64,000 nt of DNA, taken from Cytobacillus gottheilii (GTDB taxonomy: Bacteria > Bacillota > Bacilli > Bacillales > Cytobacillaceae). A program made the position numbers and the translations under genes. Every line of letters begins with the position of its first letter. Position 1 is the stretch's first letter. The notes beneath the pieces are model-generated. The model was not told the origin of the DNA. It worked only from the letters and a program-made list of their open reading frames with translations, and did no database searches. This document shows, piece by piece, positions 47,297 to 55,900 of the stretch. Location of the stretch: NCBI RefSeq assembly GCF_900166665.1, contig NZ_LT800494.1, forward strand, positions 834,673 through 898,672. The letters are read 5' to 3'.

Positions 47297-47300
47297 ATAA

Positions 47301-47540
47301 TTAGAAAACTTGTTCTACTTCTACTACGCCTGGAACCTCTTCTAAAAGAGCGCGTTCAATACCAGCTTTTAACGTAATTGTTGAACTTGGGCATGTGCCG
47401 CATGCACCTAACAAGCGAAGCTTAACAATGCCATCCTCTACATCAACGAGTTCACAGTCGCCGCCATCACGGAGAAGGAACGGACGTAATTTATCTAATA
47501 CTTCTTGTACTTGTTCATTCATAGTTGTTTGTTCTGCCAT
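47301..47540 (-). CDS. yutI: NifU C-terminal (Nfu) type Fe-S carrier YutI
   Basis: 79 residues, a single Nfu domain. The cluster-binding motif is GACGTCPSS with Cys47 and Cys50. It transfers Fe-S clusters built by SufBCD to target enzymes. ATG follows AAAGGAG. Confidence 0.95.
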   Translation of the reverse strand: MAEQTTMNEQVQEVLDKLRPFLLRDGGDCELVDVEDGIVKLRLLGACGTCPSSTITLKAGIERALLEEVPGVVEVEQVF

Positions 47541-47691
47541 ATGAAATCGACTCCTTTCCTACTCATATTATAATCAAATACAGAGCAAAAATCTATTATC
47601 AAACACGAATTTCCGCTCCTTGTAACTTTTTCATATGTTTCCTGTATGAACATATTGTAAAATAAAACTAAGAAAAAAAGGAGGCAGAAAG

Positions 47692-48015
47692 ATGAACCGT
47701 AAAGTCGAAGTCACGATCTATGGAGCAGAGGTGCTCTGTCCAAGCTGTGTAAACTTGCCTTCATCGAAGGAAACGTATGAATGGCTTGAGGCTGCCATAT
47801 CACGTAAATACCCGGAGCAGCCATTTACGATATCCTATGTTGATATAAATCAGCCGCCAGAAAACCAAGAAAAACAGCAATTTGCTCAAAGAGTGATTGA
47901 AGAGGATATGTTTTATCCAGTTGTTTTAATTGAAGAAGAAATTGTTGGAGAAGGAAATCCGAAGCTAAAAACGATTTATGCTGAAATGGAAAAATACGGA
48001 TATACACCGGCATAA
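47692..48015 (+). CDS. yuzD: YuzD family protein (DUF1462)
   Basis: 107 residues with a thioredoxin-like layout: first strand VEVTIYGAEVLCPSCVNLP holds a CPSC motif near residues 16-19, and EEDMFYPVVLIEEEIVGEG corresponds to the cis-proline region. A redox role is plausible but unproven. ATG follows AGGAGG. Next to yutI as in B. subtilis. Confidence 0.9.
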   Translation: MNRKVEVTIYGAEVLCPSCVNLPSSKETYEWLEAAISRKYPEQPFTISYVDINQPPENQEKQQFAQRVIEEDMFYPVVLIEEEIVGEGNPKLKTIYAEMEKYGYTPA

Positions 48016-48297
48016 AAAGAGGCTGGGACATAAGTATTTAACACAACCACAGGGAATGATTAGGGAGTGAATCTTTCTATTCATTCGGTTTTTTGTTTGT
48101 TTAATATTTAATATTTCTAAACATGAGTGAAATGGAGCGGGGGACCATCGACTCCTATGTGCTCCGAGGAGGCTCAGCTTCCTCCCCATGGAAAGCGAGG
48201 GTCTGGAGCGCAGGTAGAACGGGCTTTTGTAAACACCTAAACCTTGAAAATGAACATTCGTGTTTTACAAATAGGAATTTTGTTTTGTTTTTTTACA
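48014..48297. repeat. Long intergenic repeat, copy 2 (about 280 bp)
   Basis: Begins AAAGAGGCTGGGACATAAGT and follows copy 1 through GTGAATCTTTCT, TTTCTAAACATGAGTGAAAT, GGAGGCTCAGCTT and GAACGGGCTT. It lacks about 45 bp of the central GC-rich block and the 3' inverted end. The 85 bp after it hold no gene. Confidence 0.85.
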
Positions 48298-48382
48298 GGG
48301 TTTATTCATTCAATACAGTGGAATTATGCTTATAGGAGCTCATTATTTGTAATCAAAATGAATGGGCGACCGCTTGTTTTCC

Positions 48383-48490
48383 TCATACCTTTTCGCTGAT
48401 TGTCATAATAACACCGACTAAAACAATCACGATTCCAATTATTATTGTAATTTTGTTTCTCGTCGGAAACTCTTTAAATTTAGATCTCAT
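48383..48490 (-). CDS. Possible 35-residue membrane peptide
   Basis: ATG at 48490 after GGTGGGG opens MRSKFKEFPTRNKITIIIGI, then a hydrophobic VIVLVGVIMTI stretch and a charged end. It would be one membrane helix with a basic N-terminus. The ribosome binding site is fair, but the frame is short and no family is recognised. Function unknown. Confidence 0.5.
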   Translation of the reverse strand: MRSKFKEFPTRNKITIIIGIVIVLVGVIMTISEKV

Positions 48491-48640
48491 ACCTTGTCCC
48501 CACCGCCCTTATCTTATTTTAACGTGTGTATCAATACGTACGCAAGAAAACAACTGCAGCTCATGTACCGTTTTGGATTAAAATAATGCTACGGTATTAG
48601 GTGTACTTAAAGAAATAGGTAGTGCGATATAAAAAGCCAA

Positions 48641-48676
48641 CAAAAAAAGTGCAATCAGTTATAAATGATTGCACTT
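48641..48676 (-). terminator. yutJ terminator
   Basis: The minus strand reads AAGTGCAATCA, loop, TGATTGCACTT followed by seven T. Confidence 0.92.
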
Positions 48677-48748
48677 CTTGTTATTTAAACTATCGGTAAA
48701 GATTGCTAAATCAACATTCTATATAACTAAATATGATTGGGTGAAAAG

Positions 48749-49816
48749 TTATCCTTTATGATACTTGTACATCCACAGTATCCCCGATTTCAAAAGCCGT
48801 GCAACCCGGCCTGTGATGGCACGGTCGGCAACTAGGCCAAAGCCGTGTTTTTTTCCGAGGGAGCCGAGCACACCTTTCAGTTTAATCGTTGGCAGTGATT
48901 CTGGAAGCTCTTCACCCTTCCAGCGCTTCACAAGAATCTGTACGATTTGCTCTGCCTGCCCTTCTGCAAGCTGTGCACTAGGAGCATGAGGGAGACTTGC
49001 ACAGTCACCAACCACATAAACATGCTCATTATCAGGAAGATTGTGGTGCTTAGTAAGCACGACGCGGCCCTGCTGATCCTTTTCAACTTCTAGAGCACGG
49101 ACAATTTTATTGGGCTGAATGCCTGCTGTCCAAACGATTGCGTCCGAATGCATCGGTTCATCATGATTATATAATACATTTTCTTCTACCTTCGTAATGT
49201 TGGAACCACTGACTATTTCCACACCATGCTCAAGGAACCAATTTTCAACATAGGTGCTCAGACGCTCAGGAAAAGCAGAAAGGATATGTTTCCCGCGGTC
49301 AAATAGCTTTACATGCAGATCCGGTCGGCTTTCGTATAGCTCAGAAGCAAGTTCAACTCCGCTTAAGCCTGCTCCCACAATAGAAACCACTGATCCCGGA
49401 GCTAAATTATTCAGCTTTTGATAGGTTCTTCGCGATTTTTCAATCGTCTGGATGCTATCTGTATAAATATCAGCACCAGGAACATTGTGGTATTTATCCT
49501 CACAGCCAAGTCCTATGATTAAATCATCATATGAAACTGGCTTTTCTTCCTGCAAATATACCTTTTTTTCTGCTAGATTAATATTCGTTATTTCTCCGTA
49601 CTGAATGCGCAGCCTTGGATGCTCCGGGTAGCTGACGCGAACATGCTGATCTGATATCGTACCAGCTGCCAATGCATAGTACTCAGTCTTTAAACAATGA
49701 TAAGGTACACGGTCAATTAATGTAATTGACACATCATCTGGAAGCTGATTTGGAAGAAGACGAGCGAGTACCCGCATGCCCCCATATCCTCCCCCTAAAA
49801 TCACGAGATTTTTCAT
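48749..49816 (-). CDS. yutJ: YutJ, FAD-dependent NAD(P)H oxidoreductase (NDH-2-like)
   Basis: 355 residues with FAD motif ILGGGYGGM at the N-terminus, a second Rossmann motif SIVGAGLSGVELASEL near residue 145, and VYVVGDCASLP near the C-terminus. Similar to type II NADH dehydrogenases; B. subtilis YutJ is an orphan member. ATG follows AAAGGGG. Electron acceptor unknown. Confidence 0.88.
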   Translation of the reverse strand: MKNLVILGGGYGGMRVLARLLPNQLPDDVSITLIDRVPYHCLKTEYYALAAGTISDQHVRVSYPEHPRLRIQYGEITNINLAEKKVYLQEEKPVSYDDLIIGLGCEDKYHNVPGADIYTDSIQTIEKSRRTYQKLNNLAPGSVVSIVGAGLSGVELASELYESRPDLHVKLFDRGKHILSAFPERLSTYVENWFLEHGVEIVSGSNITKVEENVLYNHDEPMHSDAIVWTAGIQPNKIVRALEVEKDQQGRVVLTKHHNLPDNEHVYVVGDCASLPHAPSAQLAEGQAEQIVQILVKRWKGEELPESLPTIKLKGVLGSLGKKHGFGLVADRAITGRVARLLKSGILWMYKYHKG

Positions 49817-50191
49817 GGAAATTACCCCTTTGTCCGTACTAAAGAAATTGTCAGATTCGTATTTATTTGTTATTACAAAAATGAGTGGCCGAATGATTAA
49901 GTATTATGTATGCTCTATTCGGCAATAATTCTGCTATTAAGCAGTTCGGATTATATATAAGAATATGAAACATAATTCAATAAAAAGTATAACGAAATTA
50001 CGGTTAAATCACAACATATATCGGTGTATTATTCATATTAGGAAGCATAAAACGCTTACTTTAAGCTGCTATTTTTTTATAAGGCTTATTAGGTTATGCT
50101 TTTTTGAAATAATGTCGACAGCGATTGAACACAAAAGCTTGAACATGTTCATTAAAAAAGGTAGATTAGAGATTGTAGTGAGGTGAGGAAC
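49817..50191. other. Intergenic region between yutJ and yuzB
   Basis: Divergent promoter region, very AT-rich. No open frame has a plausible ribosome binding site and no structured element stands out. Confidence 0.5.
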
Positions 50192-50431
50192 ATGATTAAG
50201 CCTATTATTGAATTCTGTGTCAGTAATCTGGCAAGCGGTTCATATAAAGCATTAGAAGAGCTTGAGAAAGATTATGATCTTGATGTGATTGAATACGGCT
50301 GCCTTGGATATTGCGGAAAATGCTCTGAGCATATGTTTGCGCTGGTGAATGGTGAAGTAGTCACAGGGGATACAGCTGAGGAGCTTGTAAATAATATTTA
50401 TCAATTTTTGGAAGAGAATCCAATGTTTTAA
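50192..50431 (+). CDS. yuzB: YuzB family protein (DUF1450)
   Basis: 79 residues from ATG 50192 after AGTGAGG; GTG 50183 overlaps that site. Cysteines in IIEFCVSNL and [17 protein letters not shown] give a C-x3-C-x2-C pattern that could bind metal. Function unknown. Confidence 0.9.
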   Translation: MIKPIIEFCVSNLASGSYKALEELEKDYDLDVIEYGCLGYCGKCSEHMFALVNGEVVTGDTAEELVNNIYQFLEENPMF

Positions 50432-50437
50432 ATAGAT

Positions 50438-50477
50438 AAAAAGCTGGTTCCTTTTATTGGAGCCAGCTTTTCTTTTT
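50438..50477. terminator. yuzB terminator
   Basis: AAAAGCTGGTTCC, loop, GGAGCCAGCTTTT followed by CTTTTT. Confidence 0.88.
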
Positions 50478-50538
50478 AGAAAAAATATTAGAGTAAATCA
50501 AGAAAAGAAACCAATTCAGCTTTTTAGGATGAAAAGCA

Positions 50539-51225
50539 TTAAATTTTTTCCTTCATCCGCATGGTTTGCCACTGTTCACGAGCCATTGCAATAATTTTAG
50601 GCTCAGTGCTTCTTTTTTGCTGTTCTAGTACCTTGGAGAAATATTGAATGGCAATTTCTGATTGGTTCGTTCTTCTTGAAAGCTCTGCAATTAAATATAG
50701 CAATCGGATTTCAGACATTTTTGTTCCTCTAAAATCCTCATTTGTATAGGAAGCAAGGTAGTGATCAATGGCCAGTTTGAGAAAACGCTGTTCCTGCTCT
50801 TCGTTGTCCTCTAATCGATAAATCCAGGCGAGTCTCATGTTAAGACCAGCGATTGTAATTCTTTTTTCCTGCTTTAAGATCGCGCAATAAATGGCGAGCT
50901 TATAGGTCGAGATGGCTTCTTCAGTCGTTCTGTTTCCGCTGTAGCTTTTTTCTGCCCAGCGATTACAAATTTCCTTTTGGATCTGATCTTCTGTTCCCGG
51001 AGGAAATAAAGAAACAAAGTCCTCAGAAAAAGAAAAGCCGCAGGAAGGGCATGTTTGAATATAATAAAGCAAAGGGTTACCCGAGCCGGCAGAATAGCGG
51101 GGAAGAAAGTCTGAATCATATCCATCAACTTTAATAAATCGGGATCGCATCCTTTTACTGGTAAAGGCCTTCTGACATTTTATGCAATTGTATTGTTTAT
51201 CGTATGTAGCTTCGATTAAACTCAT
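50539..51225 (-). CDS. DUF2225 family protein
   Basis: 228 residues from ATG 51225 after AGGAGGAAAGG. The N-terminal domain has two CxxC zinc knuckles, YNCIKCQKAF and TCPSCGFSFSED, typical of DUF2225. The C-terminal half is helical with TPR-like repeats (STYKLAIYCAILK, SEIAIQYFSKVLEQQ). Function unknown; cytoplasmic. Confidence 0.85.
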   Translation of the reverse strand: MSLIEATYDKQYNCIKCQKAFTSKRMRSRFIKVDGYDSDFLPRYSAGSGNPLLYYIQTCPSCGFSFSEDFVSLFPPGTEDQIQKEICNRWAEKSYSGNRTTEEAISTYKLAIYCAILKQEKRITIAGLNMRLAWIYRLEDNEEQEQRFLKLAIDHYLASYTNEDFRGTKMSEIRLLYLIAELSRRTNQSEIAIQYFSKVLEQQKRSTEPKIIAMAREQWQTMRMKEKI

Positions 51226-51498
51226 ATGCCTTTCCTCCTGCATTCGACCTATTAGTTATAGTTATATAGTATCATATAAATGTGCAGAGCTGAGGAAAAA
51301 GTTCGTGGTTTATGTGTGAAAAAAGTAGCAGTTTTACATGTTGAAACAGTGAATCGCTTTATTGTATTAATTCAAAGGATCAAGCAATTTCATTAAAATC
51401 AAACTTCTTCTTTTATCATATGAACGTGATTAGTTGAGGAACATAAAATTACTGTATATACTAAAAGGAAAGGAATTAATTTTTAAGGAGGGTTTACG

Positions 51499-51861
51499 AT
51501 GAATGATGTTGTCATTTTAACGGAAGCCGCTGCTCTTCATATAAAAGATATGATGAAACATAATGAGGAGGAGAACGCATTTCTCCGTGTAGCGGTTAAA
51601 GGTGGAGGATGCAGCGGGTTATCCTACGGTATGGGGTTTACCCATGAACAAGAGGAAAAGGATCTTTTCTTCGAGCAATATGGTATACCTGTTGTAGTAA
51701 GCGCAGAAGATGCACCTATTTTAAATGGTACAAAAATTGATTTTAAACAAAGCATGATGGGCGGCGGATTTACGATCGAAAATCCAAATGCAATCGCAAA
51801 TTGCGGCTGCGGCTCATCATTTAGAACAGCAACAAACGTTGGTACACCTGAGGAATGTTAA
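51499..51861 (+). CDS. yutM: A-type Fe-S carrier YutM (SufA/ErpA family)
   Basis: 120 residues. HesB/IscA fold with the three conserved cysteines: Cys38 in GGGCSGLSY and Cys102/Cys104 in NCGCGSSF. It receives clusters and hands them to apo-enzymes, complementing yutI and the suf operon. ATG follows AAGGAGGG. Confidence 0.95.
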   Translation: MNDVVILTEAAALHIKDMMKHNEEENAFLRVAVKGGGCSGLSYGMGFTHEQEEKDLFFEQYGIPVVVSAEDAPILNGTKIDFKQSMMGGGFTIENPNAIANCGCGSSFRTATNVGTPEEC

Positions 51862-51874
51862 TCTATTCAACTAG

Positions 51875-51912
51875 AAGACCTTTGATTCTTTCGTGAATCA
51901 AAGGTCTTTTTT
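51875..51912 (+). terminator. yutM terminator
   Basis: AAGACCTTTGATTC, loop, GAATCAAAGGTCTTTTTT. Confidence 0.95.
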
Positions 51913-52002
51913 CAATATAAAGTAATGAGAATTTTTAGCAAATATTATATAATTGTGGTAATAAAGTCACTGAAAAGGTTATAGAAAGGACGAATACCAT
52001 AC

Positions 52003-52716
52003 ATGACGAAAGAGACCATACTTCTTGTAGATGATGACCAGGACATTCAAAATCTGCAAAGGCTTTATCTTCAAAAAGAAGGTTTCAGGCTGCTGTTTGC
52101 CAATTCAGGCAAAAAAGCAATTGAAATGGCGACAGAACATCAGCCAAGTTTAATCATTTTAGATGTTAACTTGCCAGATTTGGATGGTTTTGAGGTTTGC
52201 CAAAGCTTGAGACAATATACAAAAGTACCGATCCTATTTGTGACCGGCAGAAGTGATGATGTGGATACCATTTTGGGACATCGCATTGGCGGTGATGATT
52301 ATATTTATAAACCTTTTAACCCAGGGGTGCTTGTGGCGAAAGTTAAGGCGCATTTGCGACGCTACCGGGAATTAACAAGCAGGCAAAGTGAACCGTATGT
52401 TCAAGAATTACAGCAAGCACTAACGTTTGGCAATTTAGTGATCGAAAAAGAACAATGTGCAGTGAAGAAAAATGGAAAAGAAGTGACATTATCAACAAAA
52501 GAGTTCTTGCTTTTATGCTTCTTAGCTGAAAATCCGAATCGCGTATTTAGTCTAGAACACATTTTTGACCAAATATGGGGTGAAGAAAGCTTAGGTGATT
52601 ATCGTACTGTTATGGTACATATCAGTAATCTGAGAAAGAAAATTGAAAAGGATCCAAGCAAGCCGGAGCTGATCCTGACCATAAGAGGTTTAGGCTATAA
52701 ATTTAGCGGGGGCTAG
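52003..52716 (+). CDS. OmpR-family response regulator
   Basis: 237 residues. Receiver domain with acidic cluster Asp10-Asp12, phospho-acceptor Asp54 (LIILDVNLPD), Thr81 and Lys103 (YIYKPF). The C-terminal winged helix binds DNA (ISNLRKKIEKDP, TIRGLGYKF). ATG follows AGAAAGGA. The only kinase nearby is the giant hybrid protein at 52960, a natural candidate partner. Not part of the standard yut order. Confidence 0.93.
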   Translation: MTKETILLVDDDQDIQNLQRLYLQKEGFRLLFANSGKKAIEMATEHQPSLIILDVNLPDLDGFEVCQSLRQYTKVPILFVTGRSDDVDTILGHRIGGDDYIYKPFNPGVLVAKVKAHLRRYRELTSRQSEPYVQELQQALTFGNLVIEKEQCAVKKNGKEVTLSTKEFLLLCFLAENPNRVFSLEHIFDQIWGEESLGDYRTVMVHISNLRKKIEKDPSKPELILTIRGLGYKFSGG

Positions 52717-52852
52717 GAGTTGCTGCTCTGAAAAATTTGCGTATATCCTCAATCGTTAAACCCATTCTTTTTGCTTCTAAAAGGAGTACATACCATTCGT
52801 CAAATTGTTCCTTAGACATTTCAGAGTGAGTAGGTTTCATCAGTTTTTCCAT
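52703..52852 (-). CDS. SinI-like anti-repressor peptide
   Basis: 49 residues from ATG 52852 after GGAGG. The core FDEWYVLLLEAKRMGLTIED followed by IRKFF matches the SinI dimerisation domain that binds the SinR repressor (D/E-W-x2-L-x2-EAK-x3-G-x-s-x-E-e-IR-x-F). In B. subtilis SinI frees biofilm genes by binding SinR. No sinR lies next to it. It is convergent with and overlaps the response-regulator end by 14 bp, so transcripts may interfere. Confidence 0.8.
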   Translation of the reverse strand: MEKLMKPTHSEMSKEQFDEWYVLLLEAKRMGLTIEDIRKFFRAATPSPR

Positions 52853-52959
52853 TTTTAGCCTCCATTGAAAATGTTTACATTGTATTCATAGTATAAAGTT
52901 CAAAGTTTAAGTTTAGTTAAAGTGATATTAAAGTTCTTCTAAACATGAGGTGTACGTAA

Positions 52960-55900
52960 TTGGACAAATTAAATACTATTGGAGATTATGAGTTGCTTGA
53001 GATAGAAATTGAAATGCAGGACAGCGTCTTTTTTAAAGGACAATCAAAATTTGGAAAGCAGGTTTTAATCAAGACTTTAAAGAAAGAGTATCCAGACAAA
53101 ATGGAAGTTTCAGCTGCTATCCATGAATTCCATTTAAGTGAAAAAATTCAGGAAGTGATACTGCAGCCAATTGAAATACTGAAACATCATTCGGTCTATT
53201 ATTTTGTATATGAGTATTTTAATGGAATTCCTTTAGCGGAAGTATTAAAACAAACAAAAAAGCCAATGCTTGACAAGCTTAAAATAGCTCATAGTTTAGC
53301 AAATGCCCTCTCTGTCCTTCATCGGCATGGTGTTATTCACAAGAATATAAATTCCATGCAGATTCTTCTTTCAGAACCCTCATTGGCCGTTAAAATAACA
53401 GGATTAACCTATGCTACAAACTTGAAGCAAGAAAGCTATGCCTTGTCGAGTCAGCGGATTGTATTTGAGAATCATCCCTTATACATGTCACCTGAACAGA
53501 CGGGGAAAATGAATAAACCAATTGATCATCGCTCGGACTTGTATTCATTAGGAGTGGTGCTGTATGAACTATTTACCGGGAAATTCCCTTTTAATATGGA
53601 AGATCACACCAAACTTGTTCACGCACATCTTGCTAAAACACCAATTAACCCATCCTTACAACATGCTGATCTACCGGAAATGATTAGTGAAATGATTTTA
53701 AAGCTATTAGAAAAGACACCGGACAACCGCTATAAAAGTGCATGGGGGCTGCGTGAGGATTTGGACTATGCTATAAATCAATATCATGCTTTTGGTGAAA
53801 TTCCAATGAGTGCAATTGGCCAGTACGACAATGACCTCGTATTCGAGATAGCGGGAAGGTTATATGGACGGGAAAAAGAAATCACCGAAATACATAATGC
53901 TTTTTCAATCGTTGCAAATGGCGGGCGAAATGTCGTGCTCATTCCAGGTGAAGCTGGAATTGGAAAGACGGCTCTAGTAAATGAGATCCATAAACCTTTA
54001 ATAAAAGAAAAAGGTTATTTTATTTCTGGAAAGTTTGAGCAAATGAATAGAACGGTCCCGTTAGCGCCAATTCTTGCTGCTTTTCAATCTCTTATCCGGC
54101 AGTTTCTGACTGAAAATGAGGGACAAGTAGAGGTATGGAAGCGAGAAATTCAGGAGGGGTTGTCTGTTCAATCATCTATTCTGACAGCTCTTTTGCCTGA
54201 GCTTGCATGGCTGATTGGCGAGTCCAAGCATGCCAATAACCGTTCACTGCTTGATACACAGCGGCTGCAGTTATATAGTTTTCAGCAATTTATAAATATC
54301 ATTGCCACAAAAGACCATCCACTTGTCTTATTTCTCGATGATCTGCAATGGGCCGACATTGCTTCGCTTGAATGGATTGAATACATGCTAACACAAGCAA
54401 ATTGCCAGTATTTTATGATCATTGCTGCTTATCGTGAGAATGAGATTGGACAACAGCATCCTTTCAAGAAAACCTTGAATTTATTAGAAATAAAAAATGT
54501 GCCCATCTCCAGCATCCCAATCAGAAATCTTTCAAAAAAACAGGTGTCACTATGGCTGGAACAATCATTTTGTGATCAGGGAGCACACATAGCTGAGCTG
54601 TCCGTTCACATCTATCGGATCACACAAGGAAATCCTTTTTATATTCGGCAGCTGTTGAAATCGTTTGAGGATGATGGGTTTATTACGCTGCTTCCTGAGC
54701 AGCGGAAATGGAGCATCCAAGAGAAGTATAAAGAAAGTATTGCTGATGAAGATGTCCTGTCATTTTTAATCGGACGAATGGAGCTGCTGCCTTCAAATAT
54801 ACAAAGTATATTACAGCTGGCTTCATGCATTGGAAATCGTTTTGATTTGAAAACATTATCCATTATTTCTGGTGCAACGCTGGAACGAACAGCCGAACTA
54901 TTGTGGGATACTCTTGAAGCGGGTTTTATTTTGCCAGCACATGTTTCTTATAAATGGATTTATCGCGAAGAAGCTGAAGCGCTAGTAGAAGAAGAACCGC
55001 TGTATTATACTTTTTTGCATGATCGAATACAGCAGGCATTTTATGAAATGATGACAGAAGAGGAACAAGAAGCTGCGCATCTTACAATTGGGCGATTGCT
55101 ATGTATGCATGAATCTTCAATAAAAAATGATATTTTCACAATAGTTAACCATTTAAATAGGACTCAAAATAGACTAACATTGCAAGAAAAGCAGAAATTA
55201 AGAGAGTGGAATATTACAGCGGCAGAAAAGGCAAAGAATGCAGCTGCATATTCAGAAGCTCTAGCCTATTTTGAGCATGCACGTTTGTTATCTGAAGAGA
55301 CATTTATTGATGGACAAGAGGATGACTTACATTACAGGCTTATGAAAGGACTTGGAGAATGTCAGTATGTCACAAGCCAATTTTCAGCGGCGGAGCGAAC
55401 CTTTGACGAACTGCTGAGTTATACGAAAGCAAAGACAGAACAGCTTGAAATTTATAATTCTAAGATGCTTTTATATACCCATATGCACCGTGTCGAAGAG
55501 TCAATTCAAGCAGGATTAGAGGGGCTCAAGCTGTACGGAATAACATTTCCGGAGAAACTGACAAAAGGGGATGTAGCCAAGGAATTTCTTCTTGTTCGGC
55601 TAGCATTCAGTAAGAGGAAAAGGGAACAAATTCTAACACTGCCAAAGCTGAATAATGATGAAAAACTAGTGTTAAATACGATGATTACAATGAATTCGGC
55701 TGCATACCATACGGATCAGAATTTAGCTGCCATCTTAATGCTGAGAGCTGTCCGTTACACATTAAAGCATGGTATTGCCAATATTAGTGCCCTTGTTGTT
55801 AATAATTATGCACTCATTTTAAGTTCGGGGTTTAAAGACTTTCAAGGGAGTGTGATGTATGGCAAGCTGGCTCTGGAACTATCAGAGTACTTTGGTGATG

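Noticed and set aside
49965..50186. Plus-strand open frame of 73 codons before yuzB
   Set aside because: No ribosome binding site and AT-driven composition. It lies in a promoter region between divergent genes.
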